From Paractinoplanes polyasparticus (GTDB taxonomy: Bacteria > Actinomycetota > Actinomycetes > Mycobacteriales > Micromonosporaceae): a stretch of 64,000 nt of DNA. Both the position numbers and the translations under genes were made by a program. Positions 1-8,095 of the stretch are shown one piece after another. The stretch is from positions 1 to 64,000 of the forward strand of contig NZ_JAHWFK010000064.1 of NCBI RefSeq assembly GCF_019710575.1, read 5' to 3'. The notes under the pieces were generated by a model that worked only from the letters and a program-made list of their open reading frames with translations, did no database searches and was not told the DNA's origin. The stretch's first letter is position 1. Every line of letters starts with the position of its first letter.

Positions 1-710
1 CGCAGGATGGGCGCGCCGGGCGAGTAGTGCATGGTCGACGCCGAGTAGTAGTAGGCGTCCCCGACCCGGATGATGTCGCCGTCGGCGAAGTCCTGCCACA
101 CCACCGGATTGGTGAAGGTCCCGGTCGGCGGCGGCGTCGTGGGGGTGGTGCCACCGACGCGGACCAGTTGCCACTGCTGGTTGGTCCCGTTCCAGTCGGC
201 GTACTGCACGATGTTGCCGCCGTCGGCCGTGGAGGCGCCCTGCACCTCGACGGCCTTGCCGCTGTTCCGGTTGATCAACTGGATGTAACCGTCGATGTCC
301 TGCACGCTGAACTGCTGATTGGCGGCGTTGTTGTCCGACCACTGCACGATCGCGCCGCCGTCCGCCGTCGAGGCGCCCGAGACGTCCAGCACCTTGCCCG
401 ACAACCGCGACTTCAGCCGGTAGAAGCCACCCCCGGAGTCGACGAACTGCCACTGCTGCTGGCTCCCGTCGTTACGGGCCCACTGGGTGATCCGGGCCCC
501 GTCGGTGGTGGCCAGGTTGTACACGTCGATGGCCTTGCCGCTGTTGCGATTCACCAGCACGTACGACGCGCTGGTGTCGATGGTCGCAGCCGAAGCGGCC
601 GGGGCGGCGACAACCGTGACCGCTGTGCCGGCCAGCAGTGCCAGCACGGCGGTAATCGCGAGATACCCGCGCCGCCAACGCCTTTTGAGAGGTGTGCCGC
701 ATGCGTACAT
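1..710 (-). CDS. Secreted ricin B-lectin / glycoside hydrolase family 43 protein (5' part; runs off the left edge)
   Basis: Read from an ATG at 710 (GGAG at 717-720 on the minus strand, 6-nt spacing), the frame stays open to the window edge, giving about 236 residues. A basic n-region and hydrophobic stretch ending in an AxA-like site (PAASAA) form a signal peptide. Next comes a three-lobed ricin-type beta-trefoil of about 130 residues with three QxW-like repeats (QQWQF, QQFSV, QQWQL). After a Thr/Pro linker, the sequence FADGDIIRVGDAYYYSASTM matches the start of the GH43 five-blade propeller, including its first catalytic Asp region. Likely an extracellular arabinan/xylan-active exo-glycosidase with a sugar-binding module. 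The C-terminal catalytic domain is outside the window. Confidence 0.88.
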   Translation of the reverse strand, partial: MYACGTPLKRRWRRGYLAITAVLALLAGTAVTVVAAPAASAATIDTSASYVLVNRNSGKAIDVYNLATTDGARITQWARNDGSQQQWQFVDSGGGFYRLKSRLSGKVLDVSGASTADGGAIVQWSDNNAANQQFSVQDIDGYIQLINRNSGKAVEVQGASTADGGNIVQYADWNGTNQQWQLVRVGGTTPTTPPPTGTFTNPVVWQDFADGDIIRVGDAYYYSASTMHYSPGAPIL

Positions 711-1175
711 TCGCCGCTCCTGGCCGTTGCATTCCGGTAAAGGTTAACGTTCACATCTCGCCGATGACTAATTCCCGCGGACTGAGCGATCAGGAGGTGC
801 GGACATCAGACATCCAAGGATGGCAATGTTGCCAGAGTGTTTCAGTAGGCTCAAGGGCACCGGCCACCGAAGTTCCCTGGACCGTCGTTCTACCTGGTGG
901 AAGCACTGTATTCGGATTCCGTGGCCCCACCGCCACCGGGTGCCACCACCGAGGACCGAGCCGCCACCGATCCAGGTCGTAACACTTTTTCGGTGCCATT
1001 CTCGGGAGTCTTGTCTGTCGATTTACACGGATGGCGACCAACGAAAAGGTCGACGGCCATTCGGCGCACACCATGACCGCGGCCAACTGCGGCCCATTCG
1101 AATAGCCGCCGGACGTGCCGAGAATTGTTTAGGCAATGCCGGCAGACCGGCCCGGCGGGGAGCCGTCCGGTGACC
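711..1175. other. Non-coding stretch between the glycosidase and the hydrolase gene
   Basis: About 465 bases hold the promoter side of the glycosidase and the 3' side of the hydrolase operon. Apart from the CG-centred palindrome at 743-754, I see no convincing gene (open frames lack ribosome sites and known motifs), hairpin terminator or repeat. Confidence 0.5.
743..754. promoter_or_regulatory. Candidate LacI-family operator upstream of the GH43 gene
   Basis: GTTAACGTTCAC is a 12-bp inverted repeat centred on CG with one mismatched pair, 33 bp upstream of the glycosidase start. LacI-family sugar regulators bind palindromes with a central CG. The regulator is not in the window, so the link is inference. 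Confidence 0.35.
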
Positions 1176-1988
1176 TCAAACTGGGCCGAGGAAACTCGAC
1201 AGGAGTTGCCTGAACTCGTGCGGATGCTCGATCGCCGGCACGTGCCCGCATCGGCCGAGCACGTGCAGACGGACATCGGCGAGGTGTTCGAGCAGGGGCA
1301 GGGCAGCCGTCCCCAGCGGGGTCAGCCTGTCCTCAGCGCCGTGAACGAGCAGCACGGGCGCGCGAACCGCGGCCAGCGTCGGCGCCGAGAGGGTGAGCTC
1401 GTCGGCCCACCGTGCCCTGGGCGGGGGGAACAACGACGCGAATGCGCCCGCCCCTGCTCGCATCGCGGCCGCACGGGCATCGACGGCCGAATCGGTCACG
1501 AGCGCCTGGTCGAGGACGAGGCGACTCAGCATGTCTCGCGCCCCGAGCGGGCCGGCGGGAGCGGCCCAGACCGCGTCGAGATCGGCGGACAGCGGCGCGC
1601 CGGGGGCGCCCATCGTCGAGACCGCCACGACCCGGGTGATCTGCTGGGGGCGCACGGCCGCCAACGCCAGCGCCACGGCGCCGCCCATGGAATGACCCAC
1701 CACGGCGTAGCGCTCGACACCGAGAGCATCCATCAGGCCCGCGGCCTGACCCGTCCACAGCTGGAGCCCACCCCGGGAGCCCGCCGGAACGGGTGTACTG
1801 CCGAATCCCGCCTGGTCAGGAGCTACCCAGCGCCAGGTCGGGCCCAGCGCCTGCACCGTCGCTGCCCAGGCGCCGGACCCGGTCGTGCCGGGTCCGGAGC
1901 CGTGCAGCATCAGCACCGCGGGTCCGGTGCCGCTTTCCATGATGTGGACGGGCGAACCGTCGACCGTGACGGTCCGAAGTGCCGTCAC
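1176..1988 (-). CDS. Alpha/beta hydrolase, meta-cleavage-product hydrolase type
   Basis: 270 residues from a GTG at 1988 that overlaps the stop of the upstream DJ-1-like gene (GTGA), so the two are translationally coupled. Features of the C-C bond hydrolases (BphD/DmpD type) are visible: HGSGPG oxyanion loop, GHSMGG nucleophile elbow (Ser), Asp in HGAEDRLTP and His in GHVPAIEHP. Such enzymes hydrolyse ring-fission or related beta-diketone products in the cytoplasm; the substrate here is unknown. A longer in-frame start at 2060 would run deep into the upstream gene and is disfavoured. The gene sits in the GntR-controlled unit facing the ABC/dehydrogenase operon, which suggests one catabolic locus. 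Confidence 0.85.
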   Translation of the reverse strand: MTALRTVTVDGSPVHIMESGTGPAVLMLHGSGPGTTGSGAWAATVQALGPTWRWVAPDQAGFGSTPVPAGSRGGLQLWTGQAAGLMDALGVERYAVVGHSMGGAVALALAAVRPQQITRVVAVSTMGAPGAPLSADLDAVWAAPAGPLGARDMLSRLVLDQALVTDSAVDARAAAMRAGAGAFASLFPPPRARWADELTLSAPTLAAVRAPVLLVHGAEDRLTPLGTAALPLLEHLADVRLHVLGRCGHVPAIEHPHEFRQLLSSFLGPV

Positions 1989-2545
1989 TGGCTGACGGAC
2001 TTGGAAAAGACCTCCATCATGGCCCGGCCGAATTGCGGCATGTCGGGCCAGCCCCGGCACGAGACGAGGTTGCCGTCCACGACGTCGGGCGCGTCGATGA
2101 CCGTCGCGCCCGCGTTCTCCATGTCACCGGTGATCGGCGGGAAGCATGCTGTCTTGCGACCCTTCAGCAGGCCGTACACCGCCGGCACCTGCGCGCCGTG
2201 GCACACCAGCGCGATCGGGAGGTTGCGCGCGAAGAAGTGCTCGGTGATGCGCCTGACGTCGGCGTCGACCCGGATCCACTCGGGGGCGCGTCCCCCGGGG
2301 ATGATGAGGGCGTCATAGCGCTCGACGTCGACCTCGGCCCAGGGCACGTCGACCGGCAGCTTCCGGCCGTTCTTCTCCACGTAGGCGTCGGAGTTGGGGT
2401 CGAACTCGTGGATGACCAGTTGCACGTCACGCATCGTCCGTGACGAGACGTCAACGTCCCAGCCGCCCTCCTGCACGCGATAGTAGGGATACATGGTGTC
2501 GAGCTCCTCGGCGGCGTCGCCGGTCAGGAGCAGCGCTCTGGGCAC
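1985..2545 (-). CDS. DJ-1/PfpI family protein
   Basis: 186 residues from a GTG at 2545 with GGAG six bases upstream. The class I glutamine-amidotransferase-like fold is recognised from YDALIIPGGRAPE and the nucleophile elbow LVCHGAQV, whose Cys is the presumed catalytic residue. Family members act as proteases, protein or glyoxal-adduct deglycases, or isonitrile-type hydratases; the exact reaction cannot be told from sequence. It is the first gene of a two-gene unit with the meta-cleavage-type hydrolase and lies just downstream of the GntR gene, with a palindromic repeat in its promoter region. Confidence 0.82.
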   Translation of the reverse strand: MPRALLLTGDAAEELDTMYPYYRVQEGGWDVDVSSRTMRDVQLVIHEFDPNSDAYVEKNGRKLPVDVPWAEVDVERYDALIIPGGRAPEWIRVDADVRRITEHFFARNLPIALVCHGAQVPAVYGLLKGRKTACFPPITGDMENAGATVIDAPDVVDGNLVSCRGWPDMPQFGRAMMEVFSKSVSQ

Positions 2546-2585
2546 CTGCTTCTCCTTACACGTGGGGGCGAGTGATCTGGATCAA

Positions 2586-2607
2586 ATCGGATCCGATCCG
2601 ATCCGAT
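2586..2607. promoter_or_regulatory. Palindromic / tandem ATCCG repeat, candidate GntR operator
   Basis: A perfect 12-bp palindrome (ATCGGATCCGAT, 2586-2597) runs into two more copies of the ATCCG pentamer, about 40 bp upstream of the DJ-1-like gene and just after the GntR stop. The position fits an operator for the neighbouring regulator; this is inference. Confidence 0.4.
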
Positions 2608-2637
2608 GAGTCAGCATTGCTCGGCCCAGGCCGCCCG

Positions 2638-3381
2638 TCAAGCGTCCGCCGCCATTGCTTCCTCGTCCTTGGCCTCGTCGAACAATCGCCGGAAACGGTC
2701 GCCGGACCGCAGGATGTGCCGGCGCATCGCGTAGGCGGCGGCATCGGGATCCCGCGCGGCGATCGCGGCCACAACTTCCTCGTGCTCGGCCATGGCCAGG
2801 TGCGTGACCTGGGTGTCGCGGTGAAGCCGGAAGAGGTGCACGTGACTGTGCAGGCGGGCGAGCGTTTCCCGGATGACCTGGTTCTCCGCGCTCAGGGCGA
2901 CGAGATCGTGGAAAGCGGCGTCGCGCAGCCCGAAGGCGCCATAGGCCGTGGGCCCGCTGCCCCCCTCCAACTCCGCCATCTCCTCGAGCATTCGCCGCAG
3001 ACCGGCCACCTGCTCCAGCGATGCGCGTTCGGCGGATCTGCGCGCCGCGGCCGGCTCGAGGAGCAGCCGGACCTCGAGCATGTCCTCGAAGCGGTGACGG
3101 GTGATCTGCGGAGGAATGCGGTAGCCGGCGTGGGGCACACGCACGACCAGGCCCTCGGCCTCCATGCGGTTCAGAGCGTCCCGGATCGGCGTCTGCGAGA
3201 CCCCCAGCTCCCGCGCCAGGACGTCGATCGTGACGCGGGAGTCGGGCTCGATCCGTAGCGACATCAGCTGCCCGAGCAGGGTGTCGTACACCTCGTCGGC
3301 CAGCCGGCCGCCGGATCTTCCCGGCGGCGCCGCACCCGTCACGGACCTGCGGCCCCGCGCGATCATCGCTCCGTCGTCCAT
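2638..3381 (-). CDS. GntR family transcriptional regulator, FCD subfamily
   Basis: 247 residues from ATG 3381 (AGGAAAGGA lies 11-12 bases upstream; an in-frame start at 3426 is possible). The N-terminal winged helix holds ARELGVSQTPIRDALNRMEAEGLV, the GntR signature. The all-alpha FCD ligand domain follows from about residue 95, with RDAAFHDLV and the final RRHI segment carrying the Asp/His residues that usually bind a metal and carboxylate ligand. FCD regulators commonly respond to sugar acids or organic acids. It lies between the DJ-1/hydrolase genes and the divergent ABC/dehydrogenase operon and is the obvious regulator of both. Confidence 0.9.
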   Translation of the reverse strand: MDDGAMIARGRRSVTGAAPPGRSGGRLADEVYDTLLGQLMSLRIEPDSRVTIDVLARELGVSQTPIRDALNRMEAEGLVVRVPHAGYRIPPQITRHRFEDMLEVRLLLEPAAARRSAERASLEQVAGLRRMLEEMAELEGGSGPTAYGAFGLRDAAFHDLVALSAENQVIRETLARLHSHVHLFRLHRDTQVTHLAMAEHEEVVAAIAARDPDAAAYAMRRHILRSGDRFRRLFDEAKDEEAMAADA

Positions 3382-3733
3382 CGTGACCTGAAGTCCTTTC
3401 CTGCGTCTTCGCGAGCCCGTTGACATCGATCACAACGCTGCGGCATGCTGACGCCCACGCCGGATCGTATAGGAAATTCGCCGGATGATCGCCATCCGGC
3501 ACATCGCGGAACCGCCTTCCGTCGCTCAACGTCGATCACTGACGTTCCCATGAGCATGCTCGACGTCCTGCCCGGTTCGGCAACCGGCCGCATCAAGACC
3601 CGGCACAACGCGGCGTACTCGTCACACCGGCTCCTGCGACAGCCGGGCACCACGCCCGGACAACCCAGCAACTGCTCGGCGAAACACACGTAGCGAGGCC
3701 CTGGAAGTCCCCACCCGGAAAGCAGGCAGAAAG
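3382..3733. other. Divergent promoter region between the GntR gene and the ABC operon
   Basis: About 350 bases without a gene. It contains a TTGACA hexamer (3420-3425) on the plus strand without a clear matching -10, and an AT-richer segment (GGATCGTATAGGAAATTC, from 3462) that could serve the minus-strand promoter. No clean palindrome is seen. Confidence 0.4.
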
Positions 3734-5170
3734 ATGCGGCATCCGAAGCGAACAGGACGAATATCCGTTGCCGGCCGAAAGGTGCAGCTGGCCACGGCGG
3801 CCATGTTGCTGCTGGCCACGACCGTGGCGGCGTGCGGCGGCGACGGCCAGGACGACGACGCGAAGGCGAGCGCTCCCAAGGCGCCGGCGACCATCCCGGA
3901 GCTCACCAAGGACCCGCTGACGCTCAGCTTCATCTGGTTCGAGTGGCCCCCCGCCAAAGCCCTGGAGGCCTTCGCGAACGAGGAGTACAAGAAACAGCGG
4001 CCGAACGCGACCATCAAGGTCAACACCGTGCCGAACGCGAACTGGCACGACGCGATGTTCACCCAGTTCGCCGCGCGCAAGACCGACTTCGACGTCGCGA
4101 TCCTGGACTCCCAACACATCGGCGAGGCCGTGACGAACGGCAACATCCTCGACCTCACCGACTTCGTGAAACAGAACATCGACGTCAAGGCCTACAACCC
4201 GTATCTCCTGGCGGCCTACGGCCAATACCCCCAGGCGGAGACCGGCAAGCGCGACGAGAACGCCAGCCTGTACGGACTGCCGCTGCTCGGCGACACCTGG
4301 ACGATGATCTACCGCAAGGACCTGATCGGCGACAAGCCGCCGCAGACCTGGGACGAGATGATCTCAGCCGCCGCGAAGTGCCAGGCGGACAACCCGGGCG
4401 TCAGCGGGCTGGCTTTCCACCAGGCCAACGGCTCCGACGCCGCGGCCGTCACCTACAACACGGTCAACGGCGTCTACGGCGGCAACCTGTGGGACGCCAA
4501 GACGCGCAAGATCGATGGCGTCGTCAACGACGCCGCGGGCCAGGAGGCGATGGACGTCCTGGTCAACAAGATGAAGCCGCTGACCGCCAAGGGCTCCGGC
4601 AACTGGTTCATCGACGAGGTGAACGCGGCGGTCGCCCAGGGCAAGGCCTGCATCGCGTTCAACTGGATCGCCGCCAGCGGCGGCCTGCTCGACCCGAAGG
4701 AGTCGACGCTCGGCAAGACGCGGGAGCAGATTCTCGACAAGCTGGGCTTCGCCACCCTGCCGGCCCAGAAGACGAACCTGGTGCCTCTCGGCGGCATGGG
4801 CATGCACGTGTCGGCCTACTCTTCCGCGGCGAACCAGGCCGAGGCACTGAATTTCATGAAGTGGTTCGAGCAGCCTGACATCCAGAAGAAGTGGGCCGCC
4901 GCCGGCGGCGTGCCGTCGCGCACGGACGCCCTGGAGTCGTCCGAGTTCCTCAACGCCGGGCCGTTCAACAAGGTGTACGCCGACTCGGTCCCGCGGATGC
5001 GGGACATGTGGAACGTGCCCGAGTACGCGCGCCTCGTCGACATCGAGAACACCAACGTGAACGCAGCTCTCAACGGCGCGAAGAAGCCGAAGGAGGCACT
5101 CGACGACATCGCCAAGGAACAGCAGAGCGTGCTCGACTCCAGCGGCCGCAAGGGCGGCGGCGGACTGTGA
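3734..5170 (+). CDS. ABC transporter extracellular sugar-binding lipoprotein (family 1)
   Basis: 478 residues. A twin-basic n-region, hydrophobic core and lipobox TVAAC (Cys34) mark a lipoprotein. The mature part follows the family 1 solute-binding fold (ADILDSQ-like segment FDVAILDSQ, then GLPLLGDTWTMIYRKDLI and GGMGMHVSAYS). Length is slightly above the usual 420-450. It is the first gene of an operon with two CUT1 permeases, two ATPases and two dehydrogenases, so it should capture the substrate that the dehydrogenases later oxidise, probably a sugar or polyol; the ligand cannot be named. Confidence 0.92.
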   Translation: MRHPKRTGRISVAGRKVQLATAAMLLLATTVAACGGDGQDDDAKASAPKAPATIPELTKDPLTLSFIWFEWPPAKALEAFANEEYKKQRPNATIKVNTVPNANWHDAMFTQFAARKTDFDVAILDSQHIGEAVTNGNILDLTDFVKQNIDVKAYNPYLLAAYGQYPQAETGKRDENASLYGLPLLGDTWTMIYRKDLIGDKPPQTWDEMISAAAKCQADNPGVSGLAFHQANGSDAAAVTYNTVNGVYGGNLWDAKTRKIDGVVNDAAGQEAMDVLVNKMKPLTAKGSGNWFIDEVNAAVAQGKACIAFNWIAASGGLLDPKESTLGKTREQILDKLGFATLPAQKTNLVPLGGMGMHVSAYSSAANQAEALNFMKWFEQPDIQKKWAAAGGVPSRTDALESSEFLNAGPFNKVYADSVPRMRDMWNVPEYARLVDIENTNVNAALNGAKKPKEALDDIAKEQQSVLDSSGRKGGGGL

Positions 5171-6117
5171 GCGATCCCGTCTCGCTGACGACCGACCGCC
5201 CGGGGCAGGTGGCGACGCCGACGCCGCCTGCCCCGGGTCGGTCCCGCTGGTTGAGCGACCGCCGGCTCGCCGTGGCCTTCATCGCTCCCGCGTTGCTGTT
5301 GTTGCTCGCCATGTCGGTGTTCCCGTTGCTCTGGGCGCTGTACCTGTCTTTCACCGACTACTCGGCCACCCGCGGGGGGCCCGCTCATTTCGTGTGGTTC
5401 GAGAACTACACGGCCATCCTGACGTCGGCGCAGGTGCACACGAGGGCCTTGACGACGTTGATCTACGTGGTCGGCGCGGTCACTCTGCAGACCGTGCTCG
5501 GCTTCACCATCGCGTACCTGATCTCCCGGCGCACGCATGGGCGAGGACTGCTGACCACTCTGTTCCTGGTGCCGATGATGCTGTCGCCGGTCGTGGTCGG
5601 GCTGTTCTGGCGCTTCATGCTGGACGCGCAGTTCGGCGTGATCAACAGCATGCTGGGCTCGATCGGGCTGGGGCAGGTGGAATGGCTCACCCAGCAGCGA
5701 ACGGCACTGATCTCCCTGATCGTGGTCGACACCTGGCAATGGACGCCGTTCATCATGCTCATCGCGCTGGCCGGCCTGACCGCGGTTCCCAAATACCTGT
5801 ACGAGGCCGCCTCGATCGACCGGGCGTCCGAGTGGTTCCGGTTCCGCACCATCACTCTTCCGCTGGTGTGGCCGCTGCTTCTCATCGCCGTGCTGTTCCG
5901 GGCCATCGAGGCCTTCCGGCTGTTCGACCTCGTCTACATCCTCACCAACGGAGGGCCGGGAGTCTCCACCGAGACGTTGTCGTTCCACGTCTACAAGGTC
6001 GCGTTCCTGGGCTTCAACACCGGAACCGCCTCGGCGTACGGGATTCTCATGGTCCTCGTGGTCATCGTCCTCACGCAGCTCTACCTGCGCTACCTGAACA
6101 AGCTCAAGGAGGACTGA
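5167..6117 (+). CDS. Carbohydrate ABC transporter permease (first, MalF-like)
   Basis: 316 residues from a GTG at 5167 overlapping the lipoprotein stop (GTGA). Six membrane segments are apparent, the first at LAVAFIAPALLLLLAMSVFP. The cytoplasmic EAA loop that docks on the ATPase is EAASIDRASEWFRFRTITLP. Together with the next gene it forms the membrane channel of the importer. An open frame extends upstream to 4891 but overlaps the lipoprotein coding region and is not used. Confidence 0.93.
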   Translation: MSDPVSLTTDRPGQVATPTPPAPGRSRWLSDRRLAVAFIAPALLLLLAMSVFPLLWALYLSFTDYSATRGGPAHFVWFENYTAILTSAQVHTRALTTLIYVVGAVTLQTVLGFTIAYLISRRTHGRGLLTTLFLVPMMLSPVVVGLFWRFMLDAQFGVINSMLGSIGLGQVEWLTQQRTALISLIVVDTWQWTPFIMLIALAGLTAVPKYLYEAASIDRASEWFRFRTITLPLVWPLLLIAVLFRAIEAFRLFDLVYILTNGGPGVSTETLSFHVYKVAFLGFNTGTASAYGILMVLVVIVLTQLYLRYLNKLKED

Positions 6118-7028
6118 TGGCCGTCTCCATCGACGAGGCCGTGTCCCCCGGTCCGGTCCGGGATCACACCGCCCCCGCGCCCCGCCGCGGTGGCCGGGGC
6201 CGCTCCGTGCTGGAGCTCGCGTTGCTGGTCGTGCTGGCCGCCGTGATGCTCTTTCCGGCGCTGTGGATGCTGGAGACGTCCATCAAGGAGAACCGCGACG
6301 TCTATGCCATCCCGGCCAAGTTCTTCGACTTCACGGTCACCCTGGACCACTTCAGGGACGTGTTCGTCGCCCCCGGCGGCGGCCGCTCGGCCGTGTCCGT
6401 CTCGTTCCTCAACTCCGTCGTGGTCGCCGGCGTCTCCACGCTGCTGGCCACCGTGCTGGGGGTCCCGGCGGCCTGGGCCTACTCACGCTTCTCCGTGAAG
6501 GCCAAGAAGGACCAGCTGTTCTTCATCCTGTCCACCCGCTTCATGCCGCCGGTGGTGGTCGTGATCCCGATCTTCCTCATGTACCGCCAGGTCGGGCTCA
6601 TCGACAGCAAGCTCGGCCTGATCCTCATCTACGCCGCGTTCAACGTCCCGTTCACGATCTGGATGATGAAGGGGTTCGTCGACGAGGTGCCCCCCGAGTA
6701 CGAGGACGCTGCCATGCTCGACGGCTACACCCGCTTGCAGGCCTTCTGGAAGTTCACCCTCCCCCTGCTGGTGCCCGGCATCGCCGCGACGGCGGTCTTC
6801 GCCCTCATCTTCTCGTGGAACGAGTTCGTGTTCGCCATCTTCCTCACCTCCAGCGACGACGTGCGGACGGCCCCACCCGCCATTGCCGGCCTCATCGGCG
6901 GCACCACAGTGGACTGGGGTCTCGTGGCGGCCGCCTCCGTGGTGTTCGCCCTACCGGTACTCATTTTCGCGTACCTGGTACGCAAGCACCTCGTCGCCGG
7001 TGTGACGCTCGGGGCGGTGCGACGCTGA
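6117..7028 (+). CDS. Carbohydrate ABC transporter permease (second, MalG-like)
   Basis: 303 residues from ATG 6117, overlapping the preceding TGA by one base and preceded by AGGAGG. Six predicted membrane helices begin at LELALLVVLAAVMLFPALWM. The EAA loop reads EDAAMLDGYTRLQAFWKFTL. The C-terminal part (FSWNEFVFAIFL) is typical of MalG-type subunits. It heterodimerises with the preceding permease. Confidence 0.93.
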   Translation: MAVSIDEAVSPGPVRDHTAPAPRRGGRGRSVLELALLVVLAAVMLFPALWMLETSIKENRDVYAIPAKFFDFTVTLDHFRDVFVAPGGGRSAVSVSFLNSVVVAGVSTLLATVLGVPAAWAYSRFSVKAKKDQLFFILSTRFMPPVVVVIPIFLMYRQVGLIDSKLGLILIYAAFNVPFTIWMMKGFVDEVPPEYEDAAMLDGYTRLQAFWKFTLPLLVPGIAATAVFALIFSWNEFVFAIFLTSSDDVRTAPPAIAGLIGGTTVDWGLVAAASVVFALPVLIFAYLVRKHLVAGVTLGAVRR

Positions 7029-8095
7029 TGGCCGGCATCGAGGTGACCGCCCTGCACAAGCACTACCCGGACGGCACGGTCGCGGTCGATCAGGTGGATC
7101 TGTCCATTCACGATGGTGAGCTGTTCGTGATGCTCGGCCCTTCGGGTTGCGGCAAGACGACCACGCTGCGGGCCATAGCCGGCCTGGAGCGGCAGACGAC
7201 GGGCGACATCCGCATCGGCGACACGCTGGTCAACGACCTGCCGCCGGCCGAGCGCGACATCGCCATGGTGTTCCAGTTCTACGCCCTCTACCCGCATCTG
7301 AGGACCCGCGACAACCTCGCCTTCCCGCTGCGGGCCGAGGGACTGCCCAAGGCGGAGGTACGTGAACGGGTCGAAGAGGCCGCCCGGCTGATGCGGCTCG
7401 AACCGCTGCTGAACCGGCGACCGAGCCGGCTGTCCGGCGGGGAACAGCAACGCGTCGCGCTCGCCCGCGCCCTGGTGCGACGACCGCGCGCCTTCCTCAT
7501 GGACGAACCTCTCACCAACCTGGACGCCGAGCTGAGGGCGGACATGCGTACGGAGATCAAGCACCTGCAGGGGGAACTGGGGACGACGATGGTCTACGTC
7601 ACCCATGACCAGGTCGAGGCGATGTCGCTGGGCCACCGGATCGCCATCCTCAACAAGGGCCGCGTCGAGCAGATCGGCACGCCGCTGGAGGTCTACGACC
7701 GTCCGGCGAGTCTCTTCTGCGCCGCGTTCATCGGCTCCCCGCCGATGAACCTGATCGACGTGGAGGTGGCCGACGGGAAGCTGCGCAGTGAGGGCGGACT
7801 GGTCCTCACGCCACCGCCGGGCCTGCCGCGCGACCGTCGCCTGGTCGCCGGCGTCCGGCCGGAGGCGCTGGAAGTCACCGAAGCCGGTGCGGAACGTTCG
7901 GTCCCGGCCCGCGTGGTCTCGGCGGAGTGGCTGGGCGACGAAATCATCTACGTGGTCGACCACGGCGGCCGGCGCGAATCGCGGGTCCGGATGGCGCCGA
8001 CCGTCCGTTTCGCCACTGACGCACCGGTCGGGCTGCGGCACACCGGCGGGACCCCGGCGGTCTACGACGTGAGCACGGAAGAGCTGGTGGCCTGA
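7028..8095 (+). CDS. Sugar ABC transporter ATP-binding protein, first copy
   Basis: 355 residues, MalK/UgpC class: Walker A GPSGCGKTTT (about residue 37), Q-loop MVFQFYALYP, signature LSGGEQQR, Walker B FLMDEPLTNLD, intact H-loop VTHDQ, then a C-terminal OB-fold (TOBE-like) regulatory domain from about residue 235. ATG at 7028 overlaps the permease stop by one base. All catalytic elements are present, unlike the second copy downstream. Confidence 0.93.
   Translation: MAGIEVTALHKHYPDGTVAVDQVDLSIHDGELFVMLGPSGCGKTTTLRAIAGLERQTTGDIRIGDTLVNDLPPAERDIAMVFQFYALYPHLRTRDNLAFPLRAEGLPKAEVRERVEEAARLMRLEPLLNRRPSRLSGGEQQRVALARALVRRPRAFLMDEPLTNLDAELRADMRTEIKHLQGELGTTMVYVTHDQVEAMSLGHRIAILNKGRVEQIGTPLEVYDRPASLFCAAFIGSPPMNLIDVEVADGKLRSEGGLVLTPPPGLPRDRRLVAGVRPEALEVTEAGAERSVPARVVSAEWLGDEIIYVVDHGGRRESRVRMAPTVRFATDAPVGLRHTGGTPAVYDVSTEELVA

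Noticed and set aside
27..740. Long plus-strand open frame of 237 codons at the left edge
   Set aside because: It lies opposite the ricin/GH43 gene, whose translation has a signal peptide and recognisable domains; the plus-strand product has low-complexity Arg/Val composition.
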